A model generated the notes under the pieces. The model did no database searches. It was not told where the DNA came from and was given only the letters and a program-made list of their open reading frames with translations. Position numbers and translations under genes: made by a program. DNA of 64,000 bases from NCBI GenBank assembly GCA_963697285.1, contig CAVONI010000011.1:992001-1056000 (forward strand), read 5' to 3'. The stretch is from JAEUQQ01 sp963697285. Its GTDB lineage: Bacteria; Acidobacteriota; Vicinamibacteria; Vicinamibacterales; JAFNAJ01. This document shows, piece by piece, positions 31,601 to 40,875 of the stretch (position 1 is its first letter; each line of letters opens with the position of its first letter).

Positions 31601-34600
31601 GAGGTCCCGAACGCGTTGGCCGCCGGGGTGATTGTGGCCGTGCGCGCGCCTCCGCTTCCGCCGAAGACCACGTTGGCCACGGGTACGAGGCCCGCGTTCG
31701 ACGAGGTGGCCGACATGGTGAGCGTGCCGGCGGCCGTTTCGACGTCGGCAACCGTGATCTGCGAGATCACGGTGCTGGTGTCTTCGTCGAATGTCACGGC
31801 GGTGGGCACCCCGGTCATGGTCGGGGCGTCGTTGACGGCTGCGACCGTCAGCGTGAACGTCCGCGCGGCCGTCGAGCCACCGGCGTCGGTGACGGTCACC
31901 GTGATCTGCGCGGTGCCGAACTGGTTCAACGCCGGCGTGATCCGGAGCGTGCGCGACGTCCCGCTGCCAAGCACCTGCAGCGCCGCCGGCGAATTGGGCA
32001 CCAGGCTCGTGTTGGCAGACACGGCCGTGACGTTGAGCGTGTCGGGGGGCGTGTCGCCGAGGTCGACATCGCCGAGCGCAAGGGCCACATCCCTGGCGAG
32101 GTCTTCGTTCGTCGCCTGCGCGGCGATCGCGCCGAGCGTCGGCGCGTCGTTGACCCTGGTCACCGTCAGCAGGAACGAGTCCTCGGCCACGAGTCCCGTG
32201 CCGTCGCGCACCGTCACCGTGATGGTGGCCGTGCCGTTCGCGTTCGGAAGCGGCCTCGCCGAGATCGCGTATGTGGAGCCGGAGCCTCCCACGGTGAGCG
32301 CGCCGTCGGGCACCAGCAGCTGATTCGACGAGCGCGCGCCGATGGTGAGGTTGCCGAGCGGCGTGTCGCTGTCACCGATGGTGAAGGTGACCGGCGCGAG
32401 CAACGTGTCTTCGGCGATCGACTGGTTGGGGATGTCTGAGATGGTCGGGGCGTTCGGGGGATTCACCGTCAGCACGAACGTGTCGCTTGCCGCCAGTGCG
32501 CCGTCGCTCACCGTGACGGTGATGACGGACGTACCCTGCTGCCCGCTCGCCGGACGCACCACGATCGCGCACGACGTGCCGGTCCCCGACACAGCCAGGT
32601 TCAACGGCGTGTTCGGCACCAGCAACGTGTTGGCCGAGGAGGCCGTGACGGCGGCACACGTCACCGCCGAATCGATGTCGCCGATCGTGAACGCAATCGG
32701 CGGTGTGGCGTTTTCCTGTGTCGTGGACGAGTCGCCGATGTCGCTGATCGTCGGAGGGTCGTTCACGCCCGTGATGGTGACTGCCATCTGCGCGGTGGCC
32801 GCGCCCAGCGGGTCGGTCGCCGTCACCGTCACCGTTGCCGTGCCCGACGCGTTCGCCAGGGGCGCCAGCGTCAACGCGTAGCTGCCATTCGCACCCGTCA
32901 GCGTCAGTGACGCGGGCGGCAGGAGCACGGCGTTGCTGCTCGTCACGCTGACCTGCACCAGCGACAGCGGATCATCGACATCGGCGACCGTGAAGGCCAT
33001 CGGGCCGATGACCGCGTCCTCGGATGCCGACACCGTGGATGGCACGCCCGCAAAGGTCGGCAGATCGTTGACCGGTTGCACCGTGAGTGCAAACGTGCGC
33101 ACGGCCGTGGCCTGGCCGTCGCTGACCGTAATCGTGACGTTGGCCGTGCCGTGCTCGTTCGGCGCGGGCGTCAGGGTCACCGTCCGCGTCGTGCCGTTCC
33201 CGCCCACCGCGATGTTTGCGGGCGGCAGCAGGACAACGTTGTCGGAGTTCGCCGCCACCACCAGCGATGCCGGCGTCGTGTCGGCGTCGCCGATCGTGAA
33301 GGCGATCGCGCCGGTGGTGCCATCCTCTGAAATGGACTGGCCGGCAATCGCCGAGATCGTGGGCGGGTCGTTCTGCGGAGCGACCGTGACCTGGAACGCG
33401 CGCTCCGTCGATGCCTGGCCGTCTGAAACGGTCAGCGTCACCGTGACGACACCGCTTGCATCGGATCGCGGCGTGATGGTGAACGTCCGGGTCGCACCTG
33501 CACCACCAAGCACGACGTCGGCTGCTGCGATGACCGACTCGTCAGACGATGCCGCTGTCACCGAGAGGTCGCTGGCGGGCGTCTCGACGTCCTCGATCGA
33601 GAACGAGACGGGCCCGAGCACCGTGTCTTCGTTCGTCTGCTGCGGCGCAACGGACCCGATGGCGGGCACGTCGTTCACCGGCCTGACCGACAACGCGAAC
33701 GTCCGCGCGGTCGAGCCGGTGGCGTCGCTCACGGTCACGGTGATCGTCGCATCCCCGAATCGATCACGCGTCGGCGTGATGGTGAGCAGGCGCGATGCGC
33801 CCGCGCCGCTCACCGCCAGGTTCGTGTTCGGCACCAGTACCTGGTTGTCTGAACTCGCGGTCACGACGAGCAGGTTCACGTCGCTGTCGGGGTCGCCCAC
33901 CGTCACCGCCACCTGCAGTGGCACGTCTTCGTCGGTCGCCTGCGGGGTGATCGCGCCGAGCGTTGGTGGATCGTCAACCGGGGCGACGATCAGGCCGAAC
34001 GTCGTGCTCGTCGTGGACCCGCTGGCATCGGTCACCGAGACGGTGATCACCGCGTTTCCGCTCAGCCCCGCGGCCGGCGTCAGCATGACCGTTCGCGACG
34101 CGCCGGATCCGCCGAGCGCGATGCTGCCCGCCGGGAACAGCGTCGTGTTGGACGCCGCTGCCGAGACGGTCAGCGAGTCGGCCGGCGTTTCGACGTCGCC
34201 AATCGTGAACGCGAGCAGCGCCGTGCTCGCGCCCTCGTCGATCGCCTGATCGCCGATGGCGCTGACCGTCGGTGGATCGTTGACCGCCGTCACCGTCAGC
34301 ACGAACGTGTCGCTCACCGGCGTCGTCCCGTCCGATACGGTGACCGTAATCGTCGCGCTCCCGCCCTGGTTGGCTGCCGGGGTGATCGCGATCGTCCGGT
34401 TCGGATTGGTGCCACCCAGCGTGATGTTCGCCTGCGGCACCAGCGCCAGGTTGTCGGAACTCGCCGTCACGACCAGCGCCCCCGACGCCGTGTCGGGATC
34501 CCCGACCGTGAACGCAATCGCGCCGGTCGGCACATCCTCGGCTGTCACCTGCGGGCCGATGTCGCTGATCGTCGGCGGATCATCGGCGCCCGTCACCGTC

Positions 34601-37083
34601 AGCACGAACGTGTCGCTCACCGGCGTCGTCCCGTCAGACACCGTCACCGTGATCGTCGCGCTGCCGCCCTGGTCGGCCGCCGGGGTGATCGCGATCGTCC
34701 GGTCCGCATTGGCGCCGCCCAGCGTGATGTTCGCCTGCGGCACCAGCGCCAGGTTGTCGGAACTCGCCGTCACGACCAGTGCACTCAACGCCGTGTCGGC
34801 ATCCCCCACCGTGAACGCGATCGCGCCGGTGGGCATATCCTCGGCCGTCACCTGCGGGCCGATGTCGCTGATCGTCGGCGGATCATCGGCGCCCGTCACC
34901 GTCAGCACGAACGTGTCGCTCACCGGCGTCGTCCCGTCCGACACGGTGACCGTGATCGTCGCGCTCCCGCCCTGGTTGGCCGCCGGGGTGATCGCGATCG
35001 TCCGGTCTGGGTTGGCGCCGCCCAGCGTGATGTTCGCCTGCGGCACCAGCGCCAGGTTGTCGGAACTCGCCGTCACGACCAGCGCCCCCAACGCCGTGTC
35101 GGGATCCCCGACCGTGAACGCAATCGCGCCCGTGGGCACGTCCTCGGCCGTCACCTGCGGGCCGATGTCACTGATCGTCGGCGGGTCATCGGCGCCCGTC
35201 ACCGTCAGCACGAACGTGTCGCTCACCGGCGTCGTCCCGTCAGACACCGTCACCGTGATCGTCGCGCTGCCGCCCTGGTCGGCCGCCGGGGTGATCGCGA
35301 TCGTCCGGTCCGCATTGGCGCCGCCCAGCGTGATGTTCGCCTGCGGCACCAGCGCCAGGTTGTCGGAACTCGCCGTCACGACCAGCGCCCCCAGCGCCGT
35401 GTCGGCATCCCCCACCGTGAACGCGATCGCGCCTGTGGGCACATCCTCGGCCGTCACCTGCGGCCCGATGTCACTGATTGTCGGCGGGTCATCGGCGCCC
35501 GTCACCGTCAGCACGAACGTGTCGCTCACCGGCGTCGTCCCGTCCGACACGGTGACCGTGATCGTCGCGCTCCCGCCCTGGTCGGCCGCCGAGGTGATCG
35601 CGATCGTCCGGTCCGCATTGGCGCCGCCCAGCGTGATGTTCGCCTGCGGCACCAGCACCGGGTTGTCGGAACTCGCCGTCACGACCAGCGCCCCCAGCGC
35701 CGTGTCGGCATCCCCCACCGTGAACGCGATCGCGCCGGTGGGCACATCCTCGGCCGTCACCTGTGGCCCGATGTCGCTGATTGTCGGCGGGTCGTCCACG
35801 CCCGTGATCGTGACCTCGATCTGCGTCGTGCTCGCGCCTTGCGGGTCGGTTGCCGTGAGCGTCACCGTTGCCGTGCCCGACGCGTTCGCCAGGGGCGCCA
35901 TCGTCAGCGCATAGCTGCCATTCGCACCGGTCAACATCAGCGACGCCGGCGGAAAGAGTCCGGCGTTGTCGCTCGTCACGCCCACCTGCACCAGCGATGG
36001 CGGATCATCGACGTCGGCGACCGTGAACGCAATCGGGCCGATGACGGCGTCCTCGGAGGCCGACACCGCGGATGGCAGGCCCGCAAACGTCGGCAGATCG
36101 TTGACGGGCGTCACCGTCAGCACGAACGTGTCGCTCACCGGCGTCGTGCCGTCCGAGACCGTGACCGTAATCGTCGCGCTGCCGCTCTGGTTCGCCGCAG
36201 GCGTGACCGTGATCGAACGATTCGGATTCACACCGCCGAGCGTGATGTTCGCCTGTGGAACCAGCGTCAGGTTGTCGGAGCCAGCCGTCACGGTCAGCGA
36301 TGCCGGCGCTGTATCCGGGTCGGCCACCGTGAACGCGATGGGCCCGGTCGCAACGTCCTCGGTCGTCACCTGCGGGCTGATGTCGCTGATCGTCGGCGAA
36401 GCCGGCCCCGCGCTCACCGTCAGCAGGAAGGTGTCACTCGATTGGGCGCTGCCGTCCGACACCGTCACCGTGATCGTTGCGCTGCCCAACTGGTTGGGCG
36501 CAGGCGTGACCCTGACCGTCCGGTTCACGCCGTTGCCGCTGAACACGATACCGGCATCCGGCACGAGCACCTGGTTGCTGGAATTACCTGACGCGACGAG
36601 TGTGCCGATCCCGTCGTCGACGTCGCCAACGGTGAATGCGATGGGCCCCGTTGGCGTCCCCTGCACCGTTGTCTGGGGACCAATGTCGCTGACCGTCGGG
36701 GGATCGTTGACCGGCGTCACCGTCACGGCGATCGTGGTCGTTCCCGTGTCGACGCCATCGCTCGCGGTGAGCGTAATCGTCGTCTGCCCCGAGGCATTCG
36801 CGACAGGCTGGATCGAGACCGACCGGTCTGCCCCGGTTCCGGCGATCTCGATACCACCCGCGGCAACGACCGCCTGGTCAGACGAACTCGCCGTCACGAC
36901 GACGTCGGCAGGGTCGGTGTCGGGATCGGTGATGGTGAACGCGATTGGCCCGGAGTTCGTGTCTTCGGCGAGCGACACCGGCGCAAGGGTCGACAGGACC
37001 GGGGCCACCGCGCGAAGCGGGGTGCCGGCAACCAGAATCAAGGACAGTGCCAGCGCGTAGACAGGACGACTGAAGGGAATCAT
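28605..37083 (-). CDS. Giant cadherin-like/BACON repeat adhesin with AEGA C-terminus (one frameshift)
   Basis: About 2,825 residues, exported (MIPFSRPVYALALSLILVAG). Roughly twenty cadherin-like/Ig-like repeats of about 100 residues follow (PPTISDIGPQ...EDxPTGAIAFTVGD...VTASSDN...LGG...ITVTVSDG...FVLTVT). Five of these are nearly identical at DNA level. Next are three BACON-type repeats starting CTYVV, CSYAL and CAYAV (SWLTMSTSSG; GNGSVTLNVAANG). Then comes the hinge DADGDGLPSAWEAQFGLN...GDPDGDGVTNIDELRNGTHPRGF and five to six AEGA modules. One base is inserted near 28797 (SRDFA to LAASSRANIDIG); the real end is FWAAGSNAVATKLR with its stop at 28605. Such proteins mediate cell-cell or cell-polymer adhesion. 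A divergent BACON lipoprotein gene starts 94 bases away and may share regulation. Confidence 0.82.
34261..35775. repeat. Five tandem 303-bp coding repeats
   Basis: Units begin at about 34261, 34564, 34867, 35170 and 35473. Each is exactly 303 bases (101 codons), and the last four differ by only a few bases (for example GTCGCTGATC versus GTCACTGATT at the junction). They encode identical cadherin-like repeats in the giant adhesin. Such perfect repeats can expand or contract by recombination and change the length of the protein. They are also a place where an assembly may have collapsed copies. Confidence 0.85.
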
Positions 37084-37177
37084 GACGCGCCGCGAAACCG
37101 GGGAAGGTGATCATACACCGGCGGTGTTCACTGTCCGCACACGTACCGCGCACGCACGCCGACCACGCAGGGCTACA
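37084..37177. promoter_or_regulatory. Shared divergent promoter region of two BACON-containing genes
   Basis: These 94 bases lie between the start of the giant adhesin (minus) and the BACON lipoprotein (plus). Both genes encode BACON-type repeats, so joint control is plausible. I see no clear -35/-10 pair; GATCATACACC at 37107-37117 is the most A+T-rich spot. Confidence 0.3.
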
Positions 37178-39643
37178 ATGTCAGACTTGCAGGCCAGCCC
37201 CGTGTCCAGGATTCTTTGGTGTTGTTCGTTTGTGGCCGCGATCGGACTGTCGACGCTGCTCGGCGGCTGCCGATCCTCGTCCACGAACGTCACCGGCCCA
37301 TCCTCGAGCAAGTGTGCGATTACGCTCACGGGGAGCACGCAGATCAGCGTCAGCGGGGGCACGAGTTCCATCAGCGTCTCGACGAACCGGGAGTGCACCT
37401 GGACCGCGGCCAGCCAGGCCTCCTGGATCGTGGTCAGCCCCACGAGCGGCCAGGGTCCTGCCACGCTGAGCGTGACGGCGCAGGCAAACACCGACGTCCT
37501 GGTCAGGCGCGCGGCCATCGCGGTCAACGAAGCCCGCATCGAGCTCGAGCAGGCCGCCGCCCCCTGCAGCTACGCGATCGCGCCCGACACCACCAGTGTG
37601 CCGGCGTCGGGCGGACAGCTCAGCTTCGCGGTCACCACGTCGGCTACGTGCGCGTGGACGCCTTCCTCGGCCGTCTCGTGGATCACCGTGCAGGGTGGTG
37701 GGTCAGGCACTGGCAGCGGCACCTTCACCGTGACCGTCGCGACCAATGGCGGCGTCGCGCGCACGGGCACCCTCTCGGTCGCGGGTGTCACCGTCCAGGT
37801 GCTTCAAGCCGGCAGCGCCGCCTGCCTGTATTCGGTGACGGCGTCCCCATCGGCCTTCGGGGCGTCGGGGGGAACCGGCACCCTCGCGATCGTCACCAGT
37901 CAGCCGGGTTGCAGCTGGACGGCTTCGGCAAACGTCCCCTGGATCGTGCTCGACGCGAACGTCTCGGGGACGGGCCCGGCGAGCGTGCCATTCTCGGTTC
38001 AACCCAACAGCGGTGGGACACGCGCCGGGGCCCTCGGGGTCGCCGGCGAGTCGGCGTCGATTACCCAGGCGGGCACCAGCGCGTGCACTTACGGTGTGAC
38101 GCCCTCGTCGCGGACGGTCGCGGCCAGCGGCGGCAGCGATGTGTTCGACATCGACACGGCGGCCGGCTGCAGCTGGACGGCGGTGAGCAACACGCCGTGG
38201 CTCACGATTACCAGCGGGCCGTCGGGAACCGGCGCCGGACGCGTGGCCTTCTCGGCCGCCGCCAACACCGGGAGCGCCCGGACCGGCACGCTCGGGATTG
38301 CGGGAACCGTCGTCACGGTCACCCAGTCCGGGTGCTCCTACACGGTCGCGCCGGGATCGTTCAGCTTCCCGCAGGAGGGCGGCACGGCCTCGGCCAGCGT
38401 GACCACGACCGCTGGCTGCGCCTGGACGGCCGCCAGTCCCGTGCCATGGGTGCGAATCACCGCGGGCGCCACGGGCGCCGGCAGCGGCGTCGTGTCGATT
38501 GCCGTGGATCCCGCGTCTGGCCTGACGGCACGCACGGCCACGCTGACGGTCGCGGGCCAGGACGTCCGGGTCGACCAGGCGGCGAATACGTGCGCGTACG
38601 ACCTCTCGACCACGAGCTTCTCGGCGAATGCCGCGGGTGGCACCGGCAGCGTCTCGGTGACCGCCGCGGCGACGTGTCCGTGGACGGCATCGAGCAACGA
38701 CGCATGGTTGTCGATCACCTCCGGCGCATCGGGGAGCGGGAACGGCACCGTGGCGTTCAGCATCGCCGCCAACACCGGTGCCGCACGGATCGGCACGCTG
38801 ACGATCGCCGGCCGCACGTTCACCGTCACGCAGGCGGCGCCCGTCCAGGCGTGCACCTACGCCATCCAGCCAACCAGCGCGTCGATCGGCGCATCGGCCT
38901 CGACGATCTCCGTCACCCTGACCACCCAGGCCGGGTGTCCCTGGACGGCCTCGAGCGGCGCACCGTGGTTGTCGGTGAGCGGCGTGGCGTCGGGCGCCGG
39001 TTCGGCCACCGTCACCATCAACGCCGAGGCGAACCCCACGACGCTGGTCCGGACGAGCACCGTCAGCATTGGGGGACAGGCGCTGACCGTGGATCAGGCG
39101 GCCGCGCCGTGCAGCTACAGCGTGGCGCCGACGACGCTGACGCCGACCAGCGCGGGAGGCCCGTTCCCCGTGAACATCACAACGACCGCGGGATGCGCGT
39201 GGGCTGCCGCCGTCGGGCAGGGGTTCCCGTGGATCACGATCTCGAGCGGTGCCAACGGCACGGGATCGGGGGTCGTGTCGCTGTCGATCGCCCCCAACAC
39301 CGAGACACAGGCGCGCACCGGCACCGTGACGGTGGCCGGCCAGACGGTGACGGTGACCCAGGGCGCTGCAGCGTGCAGCTACGCGGTCGCGCCAAGCAGC
39401 ATCGCTGTCCCGAACGCGAATCCTGCGTCGTTCGACGTCCAGGTCACCACAGGAGGCGGGTGCGCGTGGGTGGCATCGGTCCCCAACGCCGCAGACAGCT
39501 GGATCACTCTCACTCCTCCTACGAGCGGCGTCGGCAGCGGCCGAGTCTCTTTCGTCGTCGCAGCCAACACCACAAACACCGCGCGCACCGGACGACTCCT
39601 CGTCGCGGGCCAGCTTGTCGAGATTTCGCAGCCACGACCATGA
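37178..39643 (+). CDS. BACON-repeat lipoprotein
   Basis: An 821-residue lipoprotein. After the membrane stretch CSFVAAIGLSTLLGGC, the lipobox LGGC marks Cys as the acylated residue, and a Ser/Thr-rich linker follows. Nine BACON-like repeats of 80-90 residues come next, each starting with a Cys-x-Tyr (CSYAIAPDT, CTYGVTPSS, CAYDLSTTS and so on). Each has the pattern ...GGTGS.SV.T...CxWTA.SN..WL.ITSG.SGSGNGTV.FS.A.N.G.ARTGTLT.AG...TVTQA. BACON domains are thought to bind carbohydrate or mucin-like glycoprotein, though evidence is thin. The ATG at 37178 is used; a GTG at 37202 would give a shorter, more typical signal peptide. The stop overlaps the next start by 4 bases. Confidence 0.8.
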   Translation: MSDLQASPVSRILWCCSFVAAIGLSTLLGGCRSSSTNVTGPSSSKCAITLTGSTQISVSGGTSSISVSTNRECTWTAASQASWIVVSPTSGQGPATLSVTAQANTDVLVRRAAIAVNEARIELEQAAAPCSYAIAPDTTSVPASGGQLSFAVTTSATCAWTPSSAVSWITVQGGGSGTGSGTFTVTVATNGGVARTGTLSVAGVTVQVLQAGSAACLYSVTASPSAFGASGGTGTLAIVTSQPGCSWTASANVPWIVLDANVSGTGPASVPFSVQPNSGGTRAGALGVAGESASITQAGTSACTYGVTPSSRTVAASGGSDVFDIDTAAGCSWTAVSNTPWLTITSGPSGTGAGRVAFSAAANTGSARTGTLGIAGTVVTVTQSGCSYTVAPGSFSFPQEGGTASASVTTTAGCAWTAASPVPWVRITAGATGAGSGVVSIAVDPASGLTARTATLTVAGQDVRVDQAANTCAYDLSTTSFSANAAGGTGSVSVTAAATCPWTASSNDAWLSITSGASGSGNGTVAFSIAANTGAARIGTLTIAGRTFTVTQAAPVQACTYAIQPTSASIGASASTISVTLTTQAGCPWTASSGAPWLSVSGVASGAGSATVTINAEANPTTLVRTSTVSIGGQALTVDQAAAPCSYSVAPTTLTPTSAGGPFPVNITTTAGCAWAAAVGQGFPWITISSGANGTGSGVVSLSIAPNTETQARTGTVTVAGQTVTVTQGAAACSYAVAPSSIAVPNANPASFDVQVTTGGGCAWVASVPNAADSWITLTPPTSGVGSGRVSFVVAANTTNTARTGRLLVAGQLVEISQPRP

Positions 39644-40842
39644 TTCCACTGACCCGCTGGGCCCGCCTCTCGTTCGCGCGTGGCGCGATCGCTGTCCTCG
39701 TCGTGCTCGCGGCGGCCGTCGAGGCGCGCGCACAGGACACGGTCGGCAGCATCCTCTCGTTCCTGCTGACGAACCGTTCCGTCGTCACCGACGACTTCGC
39801 CCGCGACGCCGAGGCCACGGCGGCCACGCGCGACGCGATCACGCGCGCGCTGCTCCTCGAGGTGGCCACGCTGCCGATCAGTTCCTCGTCCGGGGGGTTC
39901 ACCTACCGCTTCAATCCCGATCTCGGCGTCAACGAGCGCGCCAGCAACAGCTTCGGCCCGATCTTCCTCGAGCGGGCGCTGACCGCGGGCCGCGGGCGGG
40001 CGTCGTTCGGCGTGAGCTATCGATTCAACCGCTTTGTCGAGCTCGACGGCGCCGACCTGCGAGACGGATCGTTCGTGACCACGGGCAATCGATTCACCGA
40101 CGAGAGCACGCCCTTCGACGTCGAGACGCTGACGTTGAAGCTCGACACGAGCACCGCCACGTTCGTCGGCAGCGTCGGCCTGACCGACTGGCTCGACATC
40201 AGCGCGGCGCTTCCGGTGGTGTCGGTGCGGCTCGAGGGCGAACGCGTCAACACGTTTCGCGGACGATCGACCACCCAGGCAACGGCGACGTCGCGGGTCA
40301 CCGGTCTTGCAGACCTCGCGCTTCGCGCCAAGGTGCGCCTGGCCGGGCGCGGCGGATCGGGACTGGCACTTGGCACCGAGGTGCGCGTGCCGACGGGGCA
40401 GGAGGAAGATCTGCTGGGGGCCGGCAGCGCGAGCGTCAAAGGGCAGGTCATCGCGTCAGTCGAGGGTGGCGCCATCGGTCTTCACGTGAATGGTGGATAC
40501 CGCGCGGGCGGCATCGCCAACGAGGTGGACGGCGGCGTGGCTGTCACCCTGGCGCCAGCACCGCGGCTGACGTTCATCGCCGAGATCTTCGGTCGGCGGG
40601 TCAGCGACCTCGGACGGCTGGAATCGATCGAGCAGGCGCACCCGACCATTACGGGCGTGCGGACCATCCGGCTCGCCAGCGACGGCACCGACGTCACGTC
40701 TGGCGTCGGGGTCTTCGGGATGAAGTGGAACCTGGGATCGACCTGGCTGCTCAACGCGAGCCTGGCGGTGCCGCTCACCGACAACGGCCTCAAGTCGCGG
40801 CCCGTGCCGTCGGTCTCGCTCGACTACGCGTTCGGGCGCTGA
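39640..40842 (+). CDS. Outer-membrane beta-barrel protein (MetA-pathway/transporter-like)
   Basis: A 400-residue protein with a signal peptide (FARGAIAVLVVLAAAVEARAQ) and a predicted barrel of amphipathic strands. GRASFGVSYRFNRFVELDG, SVGLTDWLDISAALPVVSVRLEG, LADLALRAKVRL, GLALGTEVRVPTGQEEDLLG and WLLNASLAVPLTDNGLKSRPVPSVSLDYAFGR resemble the 'MetA-pathway of phenol degradation' outer-membrane family. Despite that name, the family is mostly uncharacterised and is probably made up of porins. It starts inside the lipoprotein stop (ATGA overlap), so lipoprotein and barrel are made together and may form an outer-membrane complex. Confidence 0.75.
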   Translation: MIPLTRWARLSFARGAIAVLVVLAAAVEARAQDTVGSILSFLLTNRSVVTDDFARDAEATAATRDAITRALLLEVATLPISSSSGGFTYRFNPDLGVNERASNSFGPIFLERALTAGRGRASFGVSYRFNRFVELDGADLRDGSFVTTGNRFTDESTPFDVETLTLKLDTSTATFVGSVGLTDWLDISAALPVVSVRLEGERVNTFRGRSTTQATATSRVTGLADLALRAKVRLAGRGGSGLALGTEVRVPTGQEEDLLGAGSASVKGQVIASVEGGAIGLHVNGGYRAGGIANEVDGGVAVTLAPAPRLTFIAEIFGRRVSDLGRLESIEQAHPTITGVRTIRLASDGTDVTSGVGVFGMKWNLGSTWLLNASLAVPLTDNGLKSRPVPSVSLDYAFGR

Positions 40843-40875
40843 CCGCGGCCACAGGGGGCCAGGGCCCGGTCAGCG
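40837..40875. terminator. Bidirectional hairpin between convergent genes
   Basis: CGCTGACCG (40837-40845) and CGGTCAGCG (40867-40875) form a perfect 9-base stem whose loop is itself G+C-rich (GGCC/GGCC). The stem includes the stop codons of both convergent genes (barrel protein and single-pass protein), so it would end transcription from either side. No T-runs are present. Confidence 0.5.

Noticed and set aside
34261..35914. Plus-strand repeated open frame (552 codons) with regular repeats, first considered as a separate repeat protein or a CRISPR-like array
   Set aside because: The 303-bp units are coding repeats of the minus-strand adhesin. There are no short repeats with variable spacers, and the plus-strand translation has no signal peptide or known domain.
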